64,000 nucleotides of DNA from Bromus sterilis (taxonomy: Eukaryota > Streptophyta > Magnoliopsida > Poales > Poaceae). Position 1 is the first letter of the stretch. Each line of letters starts with the position of its first letter. Both the position numbers and the translations under genes were made by a program. The notes beneath the pieces were generated by a model, which saw only the letters and a program-made list of their open reading frames with translations, made no database searches and was not told the DNA's origin. The stretch is from the NCBI GenBank assembly GCA_950022295.1, contig OX465599.1, forward strand, positions 288,445,501 to 288,509,500, read 5' to 3'. Below, piece by piece: positions 1 through 11,620 of the stretch.

Positions 1-1426
1 GACCGTACTCGGTCGTGTTTGTCTTCCGCTTGTCGCATGATGTACTGTTGGGTCCACGGACCTCTGAGATGATGTAATAATTATCCAATGGTGATGTATG
101 CCTTGGACTTTATATATTTATGTCTTAGATTAAGTTCTTTGTTCATCTACCTGTTGTCGAGAATCCGGCAGCAACATGAGTGTGAGTGTCGCGAGTCGGT
201 GGCTCTTTATGCGCTACTAACTTGAGCGGGACGCTAAAGCGACTAACTCGAGTTAGCACCGCATCGGGGGCCTTACACCCTGTTACTTTTGGTTTGGGAT
301 ATCACATTATTATATTGTTATTGATGATATGATTATTATTAATGTTGACTATATTCGACGAAGGATGGAAGGTCTAGGCTATCCCGCCCCGACGCTTTGT
401 TCCATTCGAGTCACCTAGGACCCGAGTTCCCGGTATTGGTTTTAAGACTGAGTGTGCCTAATCGCGTGTGGGATTTTATGGGGTCCCCTCTTCTTACCTA
501 CCTAGCTTCAAACATTTCTAGAGGTGGCCGAAGCTGATTTACCATTTGAAACCGTGTGTGTGCTGGTCAGCTGCCAGTAGTTTTCAAACAACTCGGGCCA
601 GCGGAGACTTAGTTCCTTTGTTGGTCCACACTTGGTGAGCTAGGGGTCCCCTGATGTCAGGTGTGATTTCCCGACCTTAGCCTTACGGAAGAGTCCGATC
701 CGAGAGCGTGGCCAGCTTTTGGATTGGGTGTCGACTCCCCGGGGGCCACCCGGAGTTGTGCGTTGTTAGTTAGAGGGACCTGACGTTCCGGAGTTTCAGG
801 CGTTCACCTAGCCAAGTGGAAACCGGGCGTACATGCGAAGCCTATGATGGGCAGTTGGTACACCCCTGCAGGGTTAAATCTTTTTGAAAAGCCGTGTCCG
901 CAGTTATGGACGACTTGAGACCTACTCCTTGTTCATAGAATAACATCAATTTGAATTATAATTAAAACTTTCCTACCGTGTGAGTGCCTTGGTTGCTTTT
1001 CTTCGTCTAGGGGGACCAAGAGTAGATCCAGGTTGTGTTATGGTTGACGTAAGTAGGTGAATAGCAGACTTATGACACGATGTCACGTGTATTTCTTGGA
1101 TCTTACCCCTACTCTAATAGAACGATAGCCACCATATATGCTAGTGCGGCTGCAACCTTTACCTTTATCTTGTCTTACCATAGGGAGTTAGTTATCCTGT
1201 AATGAGATAATCTCACCCCTGTTTTCCTTTTGTGCTTTTACTGTTTTGCCTGATCGGCCGCTGCAGTGGAGTACTACCTCGACCCGAGTTCTGAACGATA
1301 CTTCGTGGAGGTGCCCCCGGAGGATGACGATGAGATCGACCTCGTGCAGTAGATCCTACAAATGGGCTTCGACGATCCGTGGGTGGACTCTTTATGTGCA
1401 GCCCTCTCTAGGGCAATTTGGCTTTT
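1..1426 (+). repeat. LTR-like repeat block, copy 1 (chromovirus-type)
   Basis: The first 1426 bases are repeated directly from 1427 onward. About the first 750 bases of the two copies are nearly identical (I saw three single-base differences), and the rest is clearly diverged. The copy shares islands such as CACCCCTGCAGGGTTAA with the minus strand of the chromovirus LTRs at 40038-41920 and 50117-51999, so I read it as an LTR or LTR-adjacent piece of a related gypsy element in plus orientation. A short acidic reading frame near 1260-1350 ends in TAG and is not a supportable gene. The left edge lies outside the window. Confidence 0.55.
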
Positions 1427-2760
1427 GACCGTACTCGGTCGTGTTTGTCTTCCGCTTGTCGCATGATGTACTGTTGGGTCCACGGACCTCTGAGATGATG
1501 TAATAATTATCCAATGGTGATGTATGCCTTGGACTTTATATATTTATGTCTTAGATTAAGTTCTTTGTTCATCTACCTGTTGTCGAGAATCCGGCAGCAA
1601 CATGAGTGTGAGTGTCGCGAGTCGGTGGCTCTTTATGCGCTACTAACTTGAGCGGGACGCTAAAGCGACTAACTCGAGTTAGCACCGCATCGGGGGCCTT
1701 ACACCCTGTTACTTTTGGTTTGGGATATCACATTATTATATTGTTATTGATGATATGATTATTATTAATGTTGACTATATTCGACGAAGGATGGAAGGTC
1801 TAGGCTATCCCGCCCCGACGCTTTGTTCCATTCGAGTCACCTAGGACCCGAGTTCCGGGTATTGGTTTTAAGACTGAGTGTGCCTAATCGCGTGTGGGAT
1901 TTTATGGGGTCCCCTCTTCTTACCTACCTAGCTTCAAACATTTCTAGAGGTGGCCCAAGCTGATTTACCATTTGAAACCGTGTGTGTGCTGGTCAGCTGC
2001 CAGTAGTTTTCAAACAACTCGGGCCAGCGGAGACTTAGTTCCTCTGTTGGTCCACACTTGGTGAGCTAGGGGTCCCCTGATGTCAGGTGTGATTTCCCGA
2101 CCTTAGCCTTACGGAAGAGTCCGATCCGAGAGCGTGGCCAGCTTTTGGATTGGGTGTCGACTCCCCGGGGGCCACCCGAATTTGTTCGTTGTTAGTTAGA
2201 GGGACCTGTCGTTTCGGATCTCTTGGAACTAAATCATAAAATGGTGTCCTATAATGGGTAGCAACTGAGAGAGATGGGCGAGCATGCGACGCCTCGTAAT
2301 GGGCAGTTGGTACACCCCTGCAGGGTTAAATCTTTTCGAGAAGCCGTGTCCACGGTTATGGACGACTTGAGACCTACTCCTTGTGCATAGACAACAACAA
2401 CTGAGATAATCTTAATATAACTTGATCAACGTGTGTGTGTGCCTTGACTGCTTCTTCTTCGTCGGGATGCGAAGAGGAGGACAAGGATAGGATAGGTGTT
2501 ATGTTTGCGTAAGTAGTTGATAGCAAGACTTGTTTGAGGCGATTCCTCATCGAATACTTGGCTTCTTACCTTACTCTCTAGATCGTTAGCCACTTCATAA
2601 ATGCTAGTGCGGCAGCAACCTCACCACTTACCCCTTTCCTTACCGTAAACTACTAGTTGTCCTAGAATGACGAGTGATGAAGTCCTTGCTGGGTCAGATG
2701 ACCACTACAGTTGGATGCTGAGTACTTTTGTACTCATGATACTACCCCCAAACTCTTTTC
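1427..2760 (+). repeat. LTR-like repeat block, copy 2
   Basis: Second direct copy of the block starting at 1. Near-identity to copy 1 holds to about 2181; beyond that the two share only scattered blocks (the CACCCCTGCAGGGTTAA island, the following 'tggacgacttgagacctactcc' type stretch, and the 'tgctagtgcggc' stretch) with indels of tens of bases. The abrupt change in similarity suggests recombination or gene conversion between two related LTRs rather than a simple tandem duplication. Confidence 0.55.
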
Positions 2761-3240
2761 AGGGTTCTTGATCGACAACAGGTATGGTGACCGACGTTTC
2801 ACGTGGAGACTCGACGACGACTAGTTCGGGGGATCCCGGCGGAGGGCCTGGACCCGTGTGGTTATGGGGATCGATGTTTTTTTCTTTGCCACTAGGCATT
2901 TGATTGTAGTCTGTACTCAGACATGTATCTTCTGCTATTGTATTGTATTTAAGGCAGTTGTATGCCGATTGTATGAGATGATGTATCCTGTATCTGTAAT
3001 GTTGTGATATCATGTTGGAAATCCGGGGCATATGGCTATGTCATATGTCGCGGTGGGACCGGTATGTGCTTCGTCCCCGGATCTGGATGGAAACATCTAG
3101 ATGTGGAACAGTACCGCATATCGGGCCTTACAAGGACCGACTCACAAGGAAGGAGATGTAGCCATCTTGGGGGACAAGATAGCCACCAAGGAGATAGAAT
3201 AGGACTCCATATCGTGTAGTACTCGGACTCATTGTAAAAC
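2761..3240 (+). repeat. LTR remnant continuing the chromovirus-like block
   Basis: Contains the island GTCTGTACTCAGACAT, also present on the minus strand of the chromovirus LTRs at 40038-51999, in the same relative order after a GACGACTAG island. No coding potential is recognised. The downstream boundary is unclear. Confidence 0.4.
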
Positions 3241-4100
3241 CCTATGACCTAGCGTGTCTATAAGCCGAGGTCCTGGGACGTCCTAGGGGCGAATCCTCTT
3301 AGACTAGTTTTTGAGACACCGACGACTTCTAGCGCCCTTGTAATCAAGATTTCCCACATATAATACAAGAAAGGCAGAAAGTAGGTATTTACCTCATTGA
3401 GGGGCCGAACCTAGGTAAATCCCTGCGTCTCTCTTGTGCCGACTCATCGTTGACGACTCTCCACCGATCAACTCTTCTTCCTCGTATCCATTCGTAGCCA
3501 AGGACCCGCTTAAGTTCTACTATGAGGACATCTGGTGTGTTTTTCCCACGACAAGGCTCTCCACCATCAGGGCAAACTGTGTCACACATACCTTAAAGAC
3601 GACCCGTTATAGAACATTGATCATTGTGATCATCCTAATGTGTTGGATATGCATCGCCATAACTAGTTTGGGAACCGTGATCCGGAGCTTGAGCCACCCC
3701 CACCCCCTTCCATGTGCCTAAACAATACAGATGCTCGCTAATACCTTTCTCACATATATTCATATGTTTATAACAAGGAGAAGATTGTCCCTTGTCTCAT
3801 CAACTTAATATGAATTAAAAACTAGATGTAAAAAATGTATGAGACTGTAAACACAAGTTTGTAAGAACGCCCAAAATCATTTTGAGATGAAGCAAATCTT
3901 CTACCCTCGTTTTAGGAAAAATAAACTTTTGAAGATCGTAATAGTTATCTCCCATTTTAGGTCATGTACTTACCACATGTATACTTTACTTTATCATTAC
4001 ATTTGTAACATGTGTTTTATCATTAGATATGCAGGACTAACATATGATGGATCTCTCGATCGTTCCACTTACCGGCCACCCATCGCGCTGTATTACTGTA
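3241..4100. other. Intergenic DNA upstream of the wax gene
   Basis: No gene recognised. Short open frames on both strands show no known motifs or codon bias. The first half (to about 3720) still looks repeat-derived; the second half is AT-rich and leads into the promoter of the gene at 4397. Confidence 0.4.
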
Positions 4101-4124
4101 CGTACTCCCACACGTTTCGTTCGT

Positions 4125-4133
4125 ACACGTGGC
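4125..4133 (+). promoter_or_regulatory. ABRE/G-box-like element
   Basis: ACACGTGGC, a good match to the ABA-responsive element core ACGTGGC, lies about 100 bp upstream of the likely TATA box of the wax gene. Wax alkane-pathway genes are commonly induced by drought and ABA, so the site is plausible; function is inferred from motif and position only. Confidence 0.45.
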
Positions 4134-4230
4134 ATCCCATCCTCCGCGTCCTGCCCTTGGGCCCACACCCGCAGTCACCTACAATTATTCAGTGTACCAT
4201 TTTCACTTGATTTTGTTTCCGGGCCTCCAT

Positions 4231-4240
4231 CTTTATAAGC
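4231..4240 (+). promoter_or_regulatory. Probable TATA box of the CER3-type gene
   Basis: CTTTATAAGC lies about 160 bp upstream of the start codon at 4397. It would place transcription start near 4265 and give a 5' leader of roughly 130 nt. It is the best TATA-like match close to the gene. Confidence 0.5.
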
Positions 4241-4396
4241 ACGGGAATCCCAAGCACAGGAGGCATCACAAAGGAGGCCAGCCAAAGGTACGCACGGAGA
4301 GGATCCGGCAAATCACATTCATCCAGGAGAGCCCCCCGCCCCCTTTCTTCTCCACCAGTCACCGCCGAGCTCCAGCAGCTCCCGAGGACACGGGCC

Positions 4397-7300
4397 ATGG
4401 CGCCCCCTCTCTCCTCCTGGCCATGGGCGAGCCTGGGCATATACAAGGCACGCACCCCTCGCACCTCCCTTTTCATTCTTACCATATATACCATGTCATG
4501 CCTTTGCCGTTGACTGACACCGCCACCGCCATGATCGATCGCCGGACGCGCGCATGCAGTACTTCCTGCTCGGGCCGCTGGTGTGGAAGGTGGCGCAGGA
4601 GTGGGTGGAGCAGGGCGGCGCGCCGCTGGGCTCGCGGTGGCTGCACCTGCTGGCGCTCTTCTGCGTCCGCGGGCTGACGTACCAGTTCTGGTTCTCCTAC
4701 AGCAACATGCTCTTCCTCACCCGCCGCCGCCGCGTCGTCCCGGACGGCGTCGACTTCCGCCAGGTCGACCGCGAGTGGGACTGGTAAGTCCTCCTCCTAC
4801 ACTCCCACCGCCCTTTCCTCCTCATCCTCCCCCTAGAGCTCGATCTGCATGCGAGCTGCATGCTGGTAACTCGGTAAGTTATTCCAGTAGTTTGCTGCCG
4901 GCCGGGGTTTCGGGTGGCAGCTGCTTCAACGCCAAGCGCGTGGGCCTAAGTAAGAAGCTAAATAAATACTACTATCCCATTCAAGTTTTAGAGGGAAGTT
5001 GGTTAATGGCGCAATTGAATGCAACTGCAACCTGTAAACCGAGCATTTTTGCGTCAACCCGTATGGAATGTTTCTTCACTTCTTACGTCCAGACTCTAGA
5101 GACTCCGTCGAGCCAAAGAGATAGATGTTGGACACGTCCCGAGCTCGCTCCGGTAATTGCCGCAGCATTCCCTCAACCGCCATGACGTTTCCCAAGCCCC
5201 CTTTTCCCCGGTCAATATGTCACGGCGCTGAAAACATCATATTGTAAACTTCACGTCGGCATACATCCACATTTCCGATAAGATTAACCTGACAGAACAG
5301 CAACTAATAAACAAGCTGGTAAATAAACGTACGTATAGTTTATCTAGCCTGTAATTTTCTCATTGGAATGATTTTACTCTCCCATTGTTGACCCCACCTG
5401 CAGGGATAACTTCCTGGTGTTGCAAACGCTGATTGGTGCGGCGCTAGTCAACGGCGCGCTGCTGCTGCTCCCGGGACTGGAGAATCATCGCCTCTGCATG
5501 TGGGACCCGCGGGGGCTGGCCATCGCCCTGCTGCTGCATGTGGGCTTCTCAGAGCCCGTGTTCTACTGGGCCCACAGGGCCCTGCACGGGGCCCCGCTCT
5601 TCACCCAGTACCACGCCGCCCACCACTCCACGCCGGTCACCCATCCATTGACAGGTACGGTACTATACGCAGCAGCGAAGATCGCAGAGCTCCAACCAAC
5701 CAACCAAACAGCCCAAGCAAGAAAAGAAGGGACAAGGCATGTGTGTGCCCCGTCGTCTCTCTTCTCTGATCAGTGACAGCAAAAAATTGTGCTTCTTCCA
5801 GTGCCACGATATTCCCCTCCACAGTGCACGGTTTTATTACATTACAGCACGCAACATTCCATCGTCAATCAATACTAGGAGTAGGACAATGCAGCATCAA
5901 TTACCAGACGTTGATATCCGTATTTTTTTAGTGGATATTCGGTTATTCACAGCATCAATTTACCAATAAATAGAGGACTATTGCCATCTTTTTGTTTGAC
6001 GTTAACTATTGCCGTCTTTGACCAAGTGTGCTTGCTTCTTCATTGCTTGGTCGCAGCTGGATTCGGCACGCCGTTGGAAGCCCTGCTGCTGACGCTGACG
6101 ATGGGGGTCCCGCTGGCAGGGGCGTTCCTCATGGGGGCTGGGTCCCTGGGCCTGGCCTACGTGCACCTCCTCGCCTTCGACTACCTTCGGAGCATGGGGT
6201 ACAGCAACGTGGAGGTCGTCTCCCACAGGGTCTTCGAGGCCATCCCCCCTCTCAGATACCTCATCTACACCCCGACGTGAGTCACACAAAAAAAAACTTT
6301 CTTTTACTGCAAACGTAGTACTAGGAATAGTTTCTTGTTTTAACCACTACACTACGTAGGAGTACTATGACTGTAATGAGCACGCAATTATTTGGCAGTA
6401 AAAGCGGTCATTCTTCACGTAGATGTGACACTAGACACTATCCCCTGCAGAGCAGTACAGTAAAGCTGCTACGCTCACGTGTTTGATTCATTGATTGTAC
6501 TCCCTCCATTCCATAATGTTAATGTAGTGCGTCCACACTTATCATCGAGGTTCAAGTTTGACCGTAAATTATACCAACGAGATAAAATGCGGCGGGAGCA
6601 AAAATTATACCATTGAATTTGTATTTGAAAGAAGTTTTTGATGATACATTTTTTGTTTCCGCCGCAATTGGTCTCGTTGGTTAGATTTATGGTCAAAGTT
6701 GAAGCACGAAAATCGAAGACGCACTATATTATGGAATGGAGGGAGTACATCATTTTCTCAAGTAGTTGGAAATTATTGAATTAAGGTTAACTGCTGCAGT
6801 AGGATTTGATTGATCGATTGCGATAAACCATACATGATGCATGTGTGTTGCAACTTGCAATGCAGGTATCTGAGCCTGCACCACAGGGAGAAGGACTCCA
6901 ATTTCTGCCTCTTCATGCCTCTCTTCGACCTCCTGGGTGGCACCCTAAATGCCAAGTCATGGGAGCTGCAGAAGGAGATCTACCAAGGTACGTATGGAAT
7001 CCATGCTGCCACGTCCAAACCATGCAATTAATCAGCCGAGGACCCCTACACTCATCATCAATTTATTCCCGCACAGTAGTAGCGCTAGTCGTAGTACCGC
7101 CAGCACGGACATCACAGGAGCATACGTGTAGTACCAACGAACTGGAGTCGTATTGATGAGGCTTGCCGTGCCGGTGCCGTCTAGTCCATTCATCAACCAA
7201 GCTAACCAACTCACTAATCAATCAATCAAGCAATGGCCGGCATGCGTGTGCTTTTTGAACTACTCCTGTCCTAATCCATGAATCATGGTGGATGCAGGGA

Positions 7301-9719
7301 AGAATGAGCGGGTGCCGGATTTCGTGTTCCTGGTGCACGTGGTGGACATCATGTCGTCGATGCACGTCCCGTTCGTGCTCCGCTCCATCTCGTCGGTGCC
7401 GTTCGAGAACCACCTCATCCTGCTCCCGTTCTGGCCGGTGGCGTTCGCCTACATGCTCGTCATGTGGTGCTGCTCCAAGACCTTCCTCGTCAGCTTCTAC
7501 TACCTCCGGGGCCGCCTCCACCAGACGTGGAGCGTGCCCCGCCACGGCTTCCAGTACTTCATCCCGGCCGCCAAGCAGGGCATCAACCGCCAGATCGAGC
7601 TCGCCATCCTCCGCGCCGACCGCATGGGCGTCAAGGTCCTCAGCCTCGCCGCTCTCAACAAGGTCCGTCCGTGCTCTGCCTCACCTCCATTAACGTACGC
7701 GCTGTGCCAACTAATTGCCTACTTAGATGACATAGTTTGTTAATTGGGTGGTGCCATTGTTAAGTGTACTTGAGAACGGAAGCATGCTTTCTTCTTGATC
7801 ATCGGCTTTTGGTAGAGGCTACATAATACAGTGCAACTACCAGCCCATGCCTCTTTGTTGCTGGTCTGTCCGCGTCTAGTTGGATCGGCCAACGGGAGTA
7901 GTGTGTAGCACAGTGCTCCGCCATTGATAGGTGGATAGTGGTACTTAATTGGTAGGCGAGATGAGTAGGACTGGGTACTGCTTCTACGGGAGCCGTGAGG
8001 CATGTGAGCGCATTCAAGAGCGGCGATGACGAATGGCAAACGGCCGGCGACGACGAGCATGGCATGGGAGAAGCGTACGTCGAGAGGTCGGCCATGCGGA
8101 GGCACATTGCTGTGGCGTTGGCAGGAATACCGTGGGCTAGCTAGCTGGTGGCCGGTGGGCAGTGCGGCCGCGAAAGTGGCCAAGTTGTCCTCGCCGTTTC
8201 CATGTGCCGGCGACAGTTAGCACTGTGGCTGCAACTGGGCCACAGAGCCATCGGTGGCTGGCCGATCTGGGAGCGTTTGCCGTGGAGCTCTTTGGCACGG
8301 CTTTCTATCCTGTCCTCTCGTGGCCCAATCGCGGCGCGCAGCTGGTGGTGCATGCATGCATGGAAAACCACTGTAGGTCTGTGCCATGGAGGCCGGCCAT
8401 TGGAGTACTACAATCGGGTGATCGAGATGTACAGACAGAGCAGGCGAGGGCCGGTGGGGGAAGCGTCGGCCTGCGCCGTCCGAGAGTGGTCGCGCATGTG
8501 GTGTTGCCACTGCCAAATCTCGGCTCAGATTCGGCCTGCTTGGTCCCGCTCGAGGCCTGGGGCTGTGCCTGTGCTGAGCCAACAGAGCGTCGCAGATGCC
8601 AGCCACTACCACAACAGTATACGTCCCTAGAACTGTACCTGCACGATTCCAAATACTGTACGTACTAGTTTACAGTGGAAGGTTTATACTTTTTGTTCTG
8701 CGGGAGTAAAAATGTTTTTACGAGAACAGCACCTCGGTTAACCCTAAAAACTACTTCAGTTAACCCTCTTTTTTTCTGTTTACCAGAACGAGGCACTGAA
8801 CGGAGGCGGCACCATGTTCGTGGACAAGCACCCTGACCTGAGGGTGAGGGTGGTGCACGGCAACACCCTCACGGCCGCCGTCATCCTCAACGAGATCCCC
8901 ACCAACACCAAGGAGGTGTTCCTCACCGGCGCCACCTCCAAGCTCGGCAGGGCCATCGCCCTCTACCTCTGCCGCAAAAAGATCAGAGTCGTGGTACCGT
9001 ATCTCTCCCTCCCTAAATTTATTACACTGTATGCATAAGAGTCTGCTCGCTCGAGGTTCAGTTGTGATAGTGTTTCCTTTTCGTTTCAGATGATGACGAT
9101 GTCCTCCGAGAGGTTCTTGAAGATCCAGAGGGAGGCGCCGCCGGAGTTCCAGCAGTACCTCGTGCAGGTCACCAAGTACCAGGCCGCGCAGAACTGCAAG
9201 GTGACCGGCGTTCAACCGTTGAAATGCTCATCAATTTGTGAGCATCGCTTGTACAGTATGAATGTATTACTGACATGATGGTAACGTTGGATGTGCAGAC
9301 GTGGCTCGTGGGCAAGTGGCTGTCGCCGAGGGAGCAGCGGTGGGCGCCGCCGGGGACGCATTTCCACCAGTTCGTCGTGCCGCCCATCATCGGGTTCCGC
9401 CGCGACTGCACCTACGGCAAGCTCGCCGCCATGAGGCTCCCAAAGGACGTGCAGGGCCTTGGCTCCTGCGAGGTAACGCACACAACAATGATCATGCGTC
9501 CGTGTCAATCGTCCATGTCATCCCGAGTGTGTGTACTAACGGCGACAGGCTTGTTTGTTTCAGTACTCGATGGAGAGAGGGGTGGTGCACGCGTGCCACG
9601 CCGGCGGCGTGGTGCACTTCCTGGAGGGGTGGGAGCACCACGAGGTGGGGGCCATCGACGTCGACCGGATCGACGTCGTGTGGAAGGCGGCGCTCAAGCA
9701 CGGCCTCACGCCGGTGTGA
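4397..9719 (+). CDS. CER3: CER3/WAX2/GLOSSY1-type wax alkane-pathway protein, ten exons
   Basis: ER-membrane protein expected to act with CER1 in converting very-long-chain acyl-CoAs to aldehydes and alkanes of the cuticle. Exons: 4397-4447, 4560-4783, 5404-5654, 6057-6276, 6866-6987, 7298-7662, 8787-8993, 9090-9200, 9299-9472, 9564-9719. Phases fit throughout and give 1881 nt, 626 aa, the usual family length (about 620-630). The N-terminal half has several hydrophobic segments and the fatty-acid-hydroxylase His boxes HRALH (149-153) and HAAHH (162-166); the third box reads LSLHH (251-255), with Leu where I expect His. The C-terminal half is the WAX2 domain (about 425-626), with FLTGATSKLGRA and HACHAGGVVH. 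All introns are GT-AG except intron 1, whose donor is GC. The start was chosen because the 17-codon first exon encodes the family N-terminus. Placement in the CER3 rather than CER1 clade rests on the NFCLFMPLFD segment and the C-terminus. No breaks seen. Confidence 0.9.
6500..6745. mobile_element. Stowaway-type MITE in intron 4 of the CER3 gene
   Basis: A 246-bp element bounded by TA dinucleotides (6498-6499 and 6746-6747). Its terminal inverted repeats begin CTCCCTCCATTCCATAAT and end ATTATGGAATGGAGGGAG with one mismatch region, the classic Stowaway end. It is non-coding, fits mariner-type transposition, and lies wholly inside the 589-bp intron between exons 4 and 5, so it should not disturb the protein. 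Confidence 0.9.
7663..8786 (+). other. Long GC-rich intron 6 of the CER3 gene
   Basis: At 1124 bp this is the longest intron of the gene. About 7940-8640 is GC-rich and open in several frames on both strands, but no frame yields a recognisable protein. It could contain a captured fragment or an unrecognised small repeat; I see no terminal repeats or target duplication. Donor GTCCGT follows 7662 and acceptor TTTACCAG precedes 8787. Confidence 0.6.
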
Positions 9720-11059
9720 TCGCTCGTTGACGACGACGACGGTGCAGGTGCAGAATGCAGCTGAGAAACGAACCAACCGAGATTGCTTCCTCCCCCTGAT
9801 GCAATACTTGTATTATTGTACTACTCCGTTCATGTCTAAAAAATGTACCCATACCGTTCCACAAGAGATTAAATTAATTGAACCACCCACGGACATCACG
9901 CTTGCTCTTGATTCTCCTTCATAGCAAAAACACTCTTCGAATCAACCTGTGGTTAAGTTAGTTCGAGGGACAATGGTATCCCCGATCCATCAGAGTTCAA
10001 ATTTCAGATTTGACACTAATGTTCGCATTTTTTAAATTTATTTCAGTTCTTTCGGCGATGTGCTTTTAGTGGGAAGAGACGTTTCTGTCGAAAATGAAGT
10101 GGTGCATAAGGATGAGTGTATACTCATGTATGTGTACTCTGTTCTAAAAAAACACTCTGAAAGGGATGGTAGATTTTCTCATCTTCGTGTACGTCCTGGG
10201 TTCTTTTTTCCGAAACGAAGGCAAAAGAATTGCCTCGTCGATTAATTAAGAAGAAGAGAATTGTTCAATTAATTTATGGAAAACCGGGCAAAAACCGATA
10301 CAAACATCCCAAAAAGGGATTACTCACACAACATGGAACATCATGACCGCACACCAAACTCATCCCAAAAAGTACGTCCTGGGTTCTTATCACGCATACC
10401 ACGCGGTTCCTTGTATCGTGTTCTACCGTATTCTCTTTCGTCAACAATTACATGGAGAATGAACGAAAGTCGATTAATGAAGGCCGGAGAGGGGCTAGAA
10501 ATATCATAACGCAACTCAAGAGGATTAGCATGATCAAACTCAACCATCACTAACAAAAAACATGAATTAAGTGTGGAGATGCAAGTCTAGAGTTTGATTG
10601 GATTTGGATCTGGAGGAGATAAACTAGAGTTCTACGATACACTAGCCTATTACAATGCTTGGAGAAAAGGTTAATGTGATCCACCACTTGCAGTGAGGGA
10701 TTAATATCGAGGGTATTAACCATGTGATCTATTGTTCAACATAGATCTAAACATGATGACAATAGCTTGAATATGAACAGAAGCTAAGCCGAGTGATGAT
10801 GGTCGTTGATCATCACTTTCAAAAATCCTGAACGTCCATCCAACCGATACTTTTCCATGTCTCGATGTCATCTTCACGGTACACTTCTTCGATTAACAGA
10901 AAGTGCACCACATCATAGTCCTGGCAATTGCCCCCCCCCCCCTTGAAAAAGATTCTTGCTCTCAAGGATCTTGATTTGGAAATCAAGGATTCATTGTTTG
11001 ATTGAAAATTCAGGGAACGTGAACTTCATGAAATCAATATCTTCCCATGTAGCTTCTTC
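9720..11059. other. Intergenic DNA downstream of the CER3 gene
   Basis: Begins with the 3' UTR of the wax gene. No second gene recognised. The phrase GTACGTCCTGGGTTCTT occurs twice, near 10189 and 10373, and a C homopolymer of about 12 lies near 10931. The stretch around 10200-10340 resembles common grass repeat DNA, but I cannot name the family. Confidence 0.4.
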
Positions 11060-11620
11060 AAGACATGTGCACCCACTGCACCAGCCATTTCCCGCGTTTT
11101 TTTATCCTCATTCGTGTGCACCTAGAAACAACTTCCTAGTCGGTTTCAAGCCAAACATGCTTAATTTTGAGGTTCCTTCGGGATGAGCTTCCAAAAAATA
11201 AGGTGCACCTTATTGATATGAGTAATCTATCATTTTTATATTAAAGCCGGATGCCGTATCCTGAGTCATCATCCCCGTCAGCCTAGTAGGAATGTTCCAT
11301 CTTAGCACACGTATGTGCGCGCCAGTGGAAGCAACCACATGTGCTCCATGTATGCATCAGCGACCCTTGGCTCTAATACCAAATGTAACACCCTGACCAA
11401 ACTCATCGGTTCCTAGTCATTGCGTCTGGGATCTATATTAGCTGCACAAACCAACACTAGTCTTTCCTACGCATTTCATCCTTTCTCGTGCGCACTAGGA
11501 ACAACTTCTCAATCGGTCACCCATCCTCAAATGTTTATGATTCAAGCATCCTGATGCGGGAGCCTTCCTTCTCCTTCACCGTTGCCCTGTCAATGGCTAC
11601 GGGGAGAGGGTAGGCTTAAC
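11060..11620 (-). mobile_element. Degenerate Cassandra-like TRIM with 5S rRNA-derived LTRs
   Basis: Two related stretches, about 11090-11215 and 11465-11560, both contain antisense matches to 5S rRNA (forms of the 'cggtcacccatcct' and 'ccaagcacgcttaa' segments, degraded). Between them, at 11371-11398, an LTR edge TGTAACACCCTGACC abuts CTCTAATACCA, the reverse complement of a slightly mutated initiator-Met-tRNA primer-binding site. Short LTRs carrying 5S sequence, a tiny internal region and a Met-tRNA site are the hallmarks of Cassandra. The copy is old and its outer ends are uncertain. Confidence 0.5.

Noticed and set aside
4129..4677. Upstream plus-strand frame as an alternative N-terminus of the wax gene
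   Set aside because: It runs through the promoter, exon 1 in the wrong frame and intron 1; it is Pro/Arg-rich and unlike the family.
7740..8668. Overlapping GC-rich open frames on both strands in intron 6 of the CER3-type gene
   Set aside because: No frame gives recognisable motifs, and the flanking exons splice cleanly across the region with conserved phase; chance open frames in GC-rich DNA.
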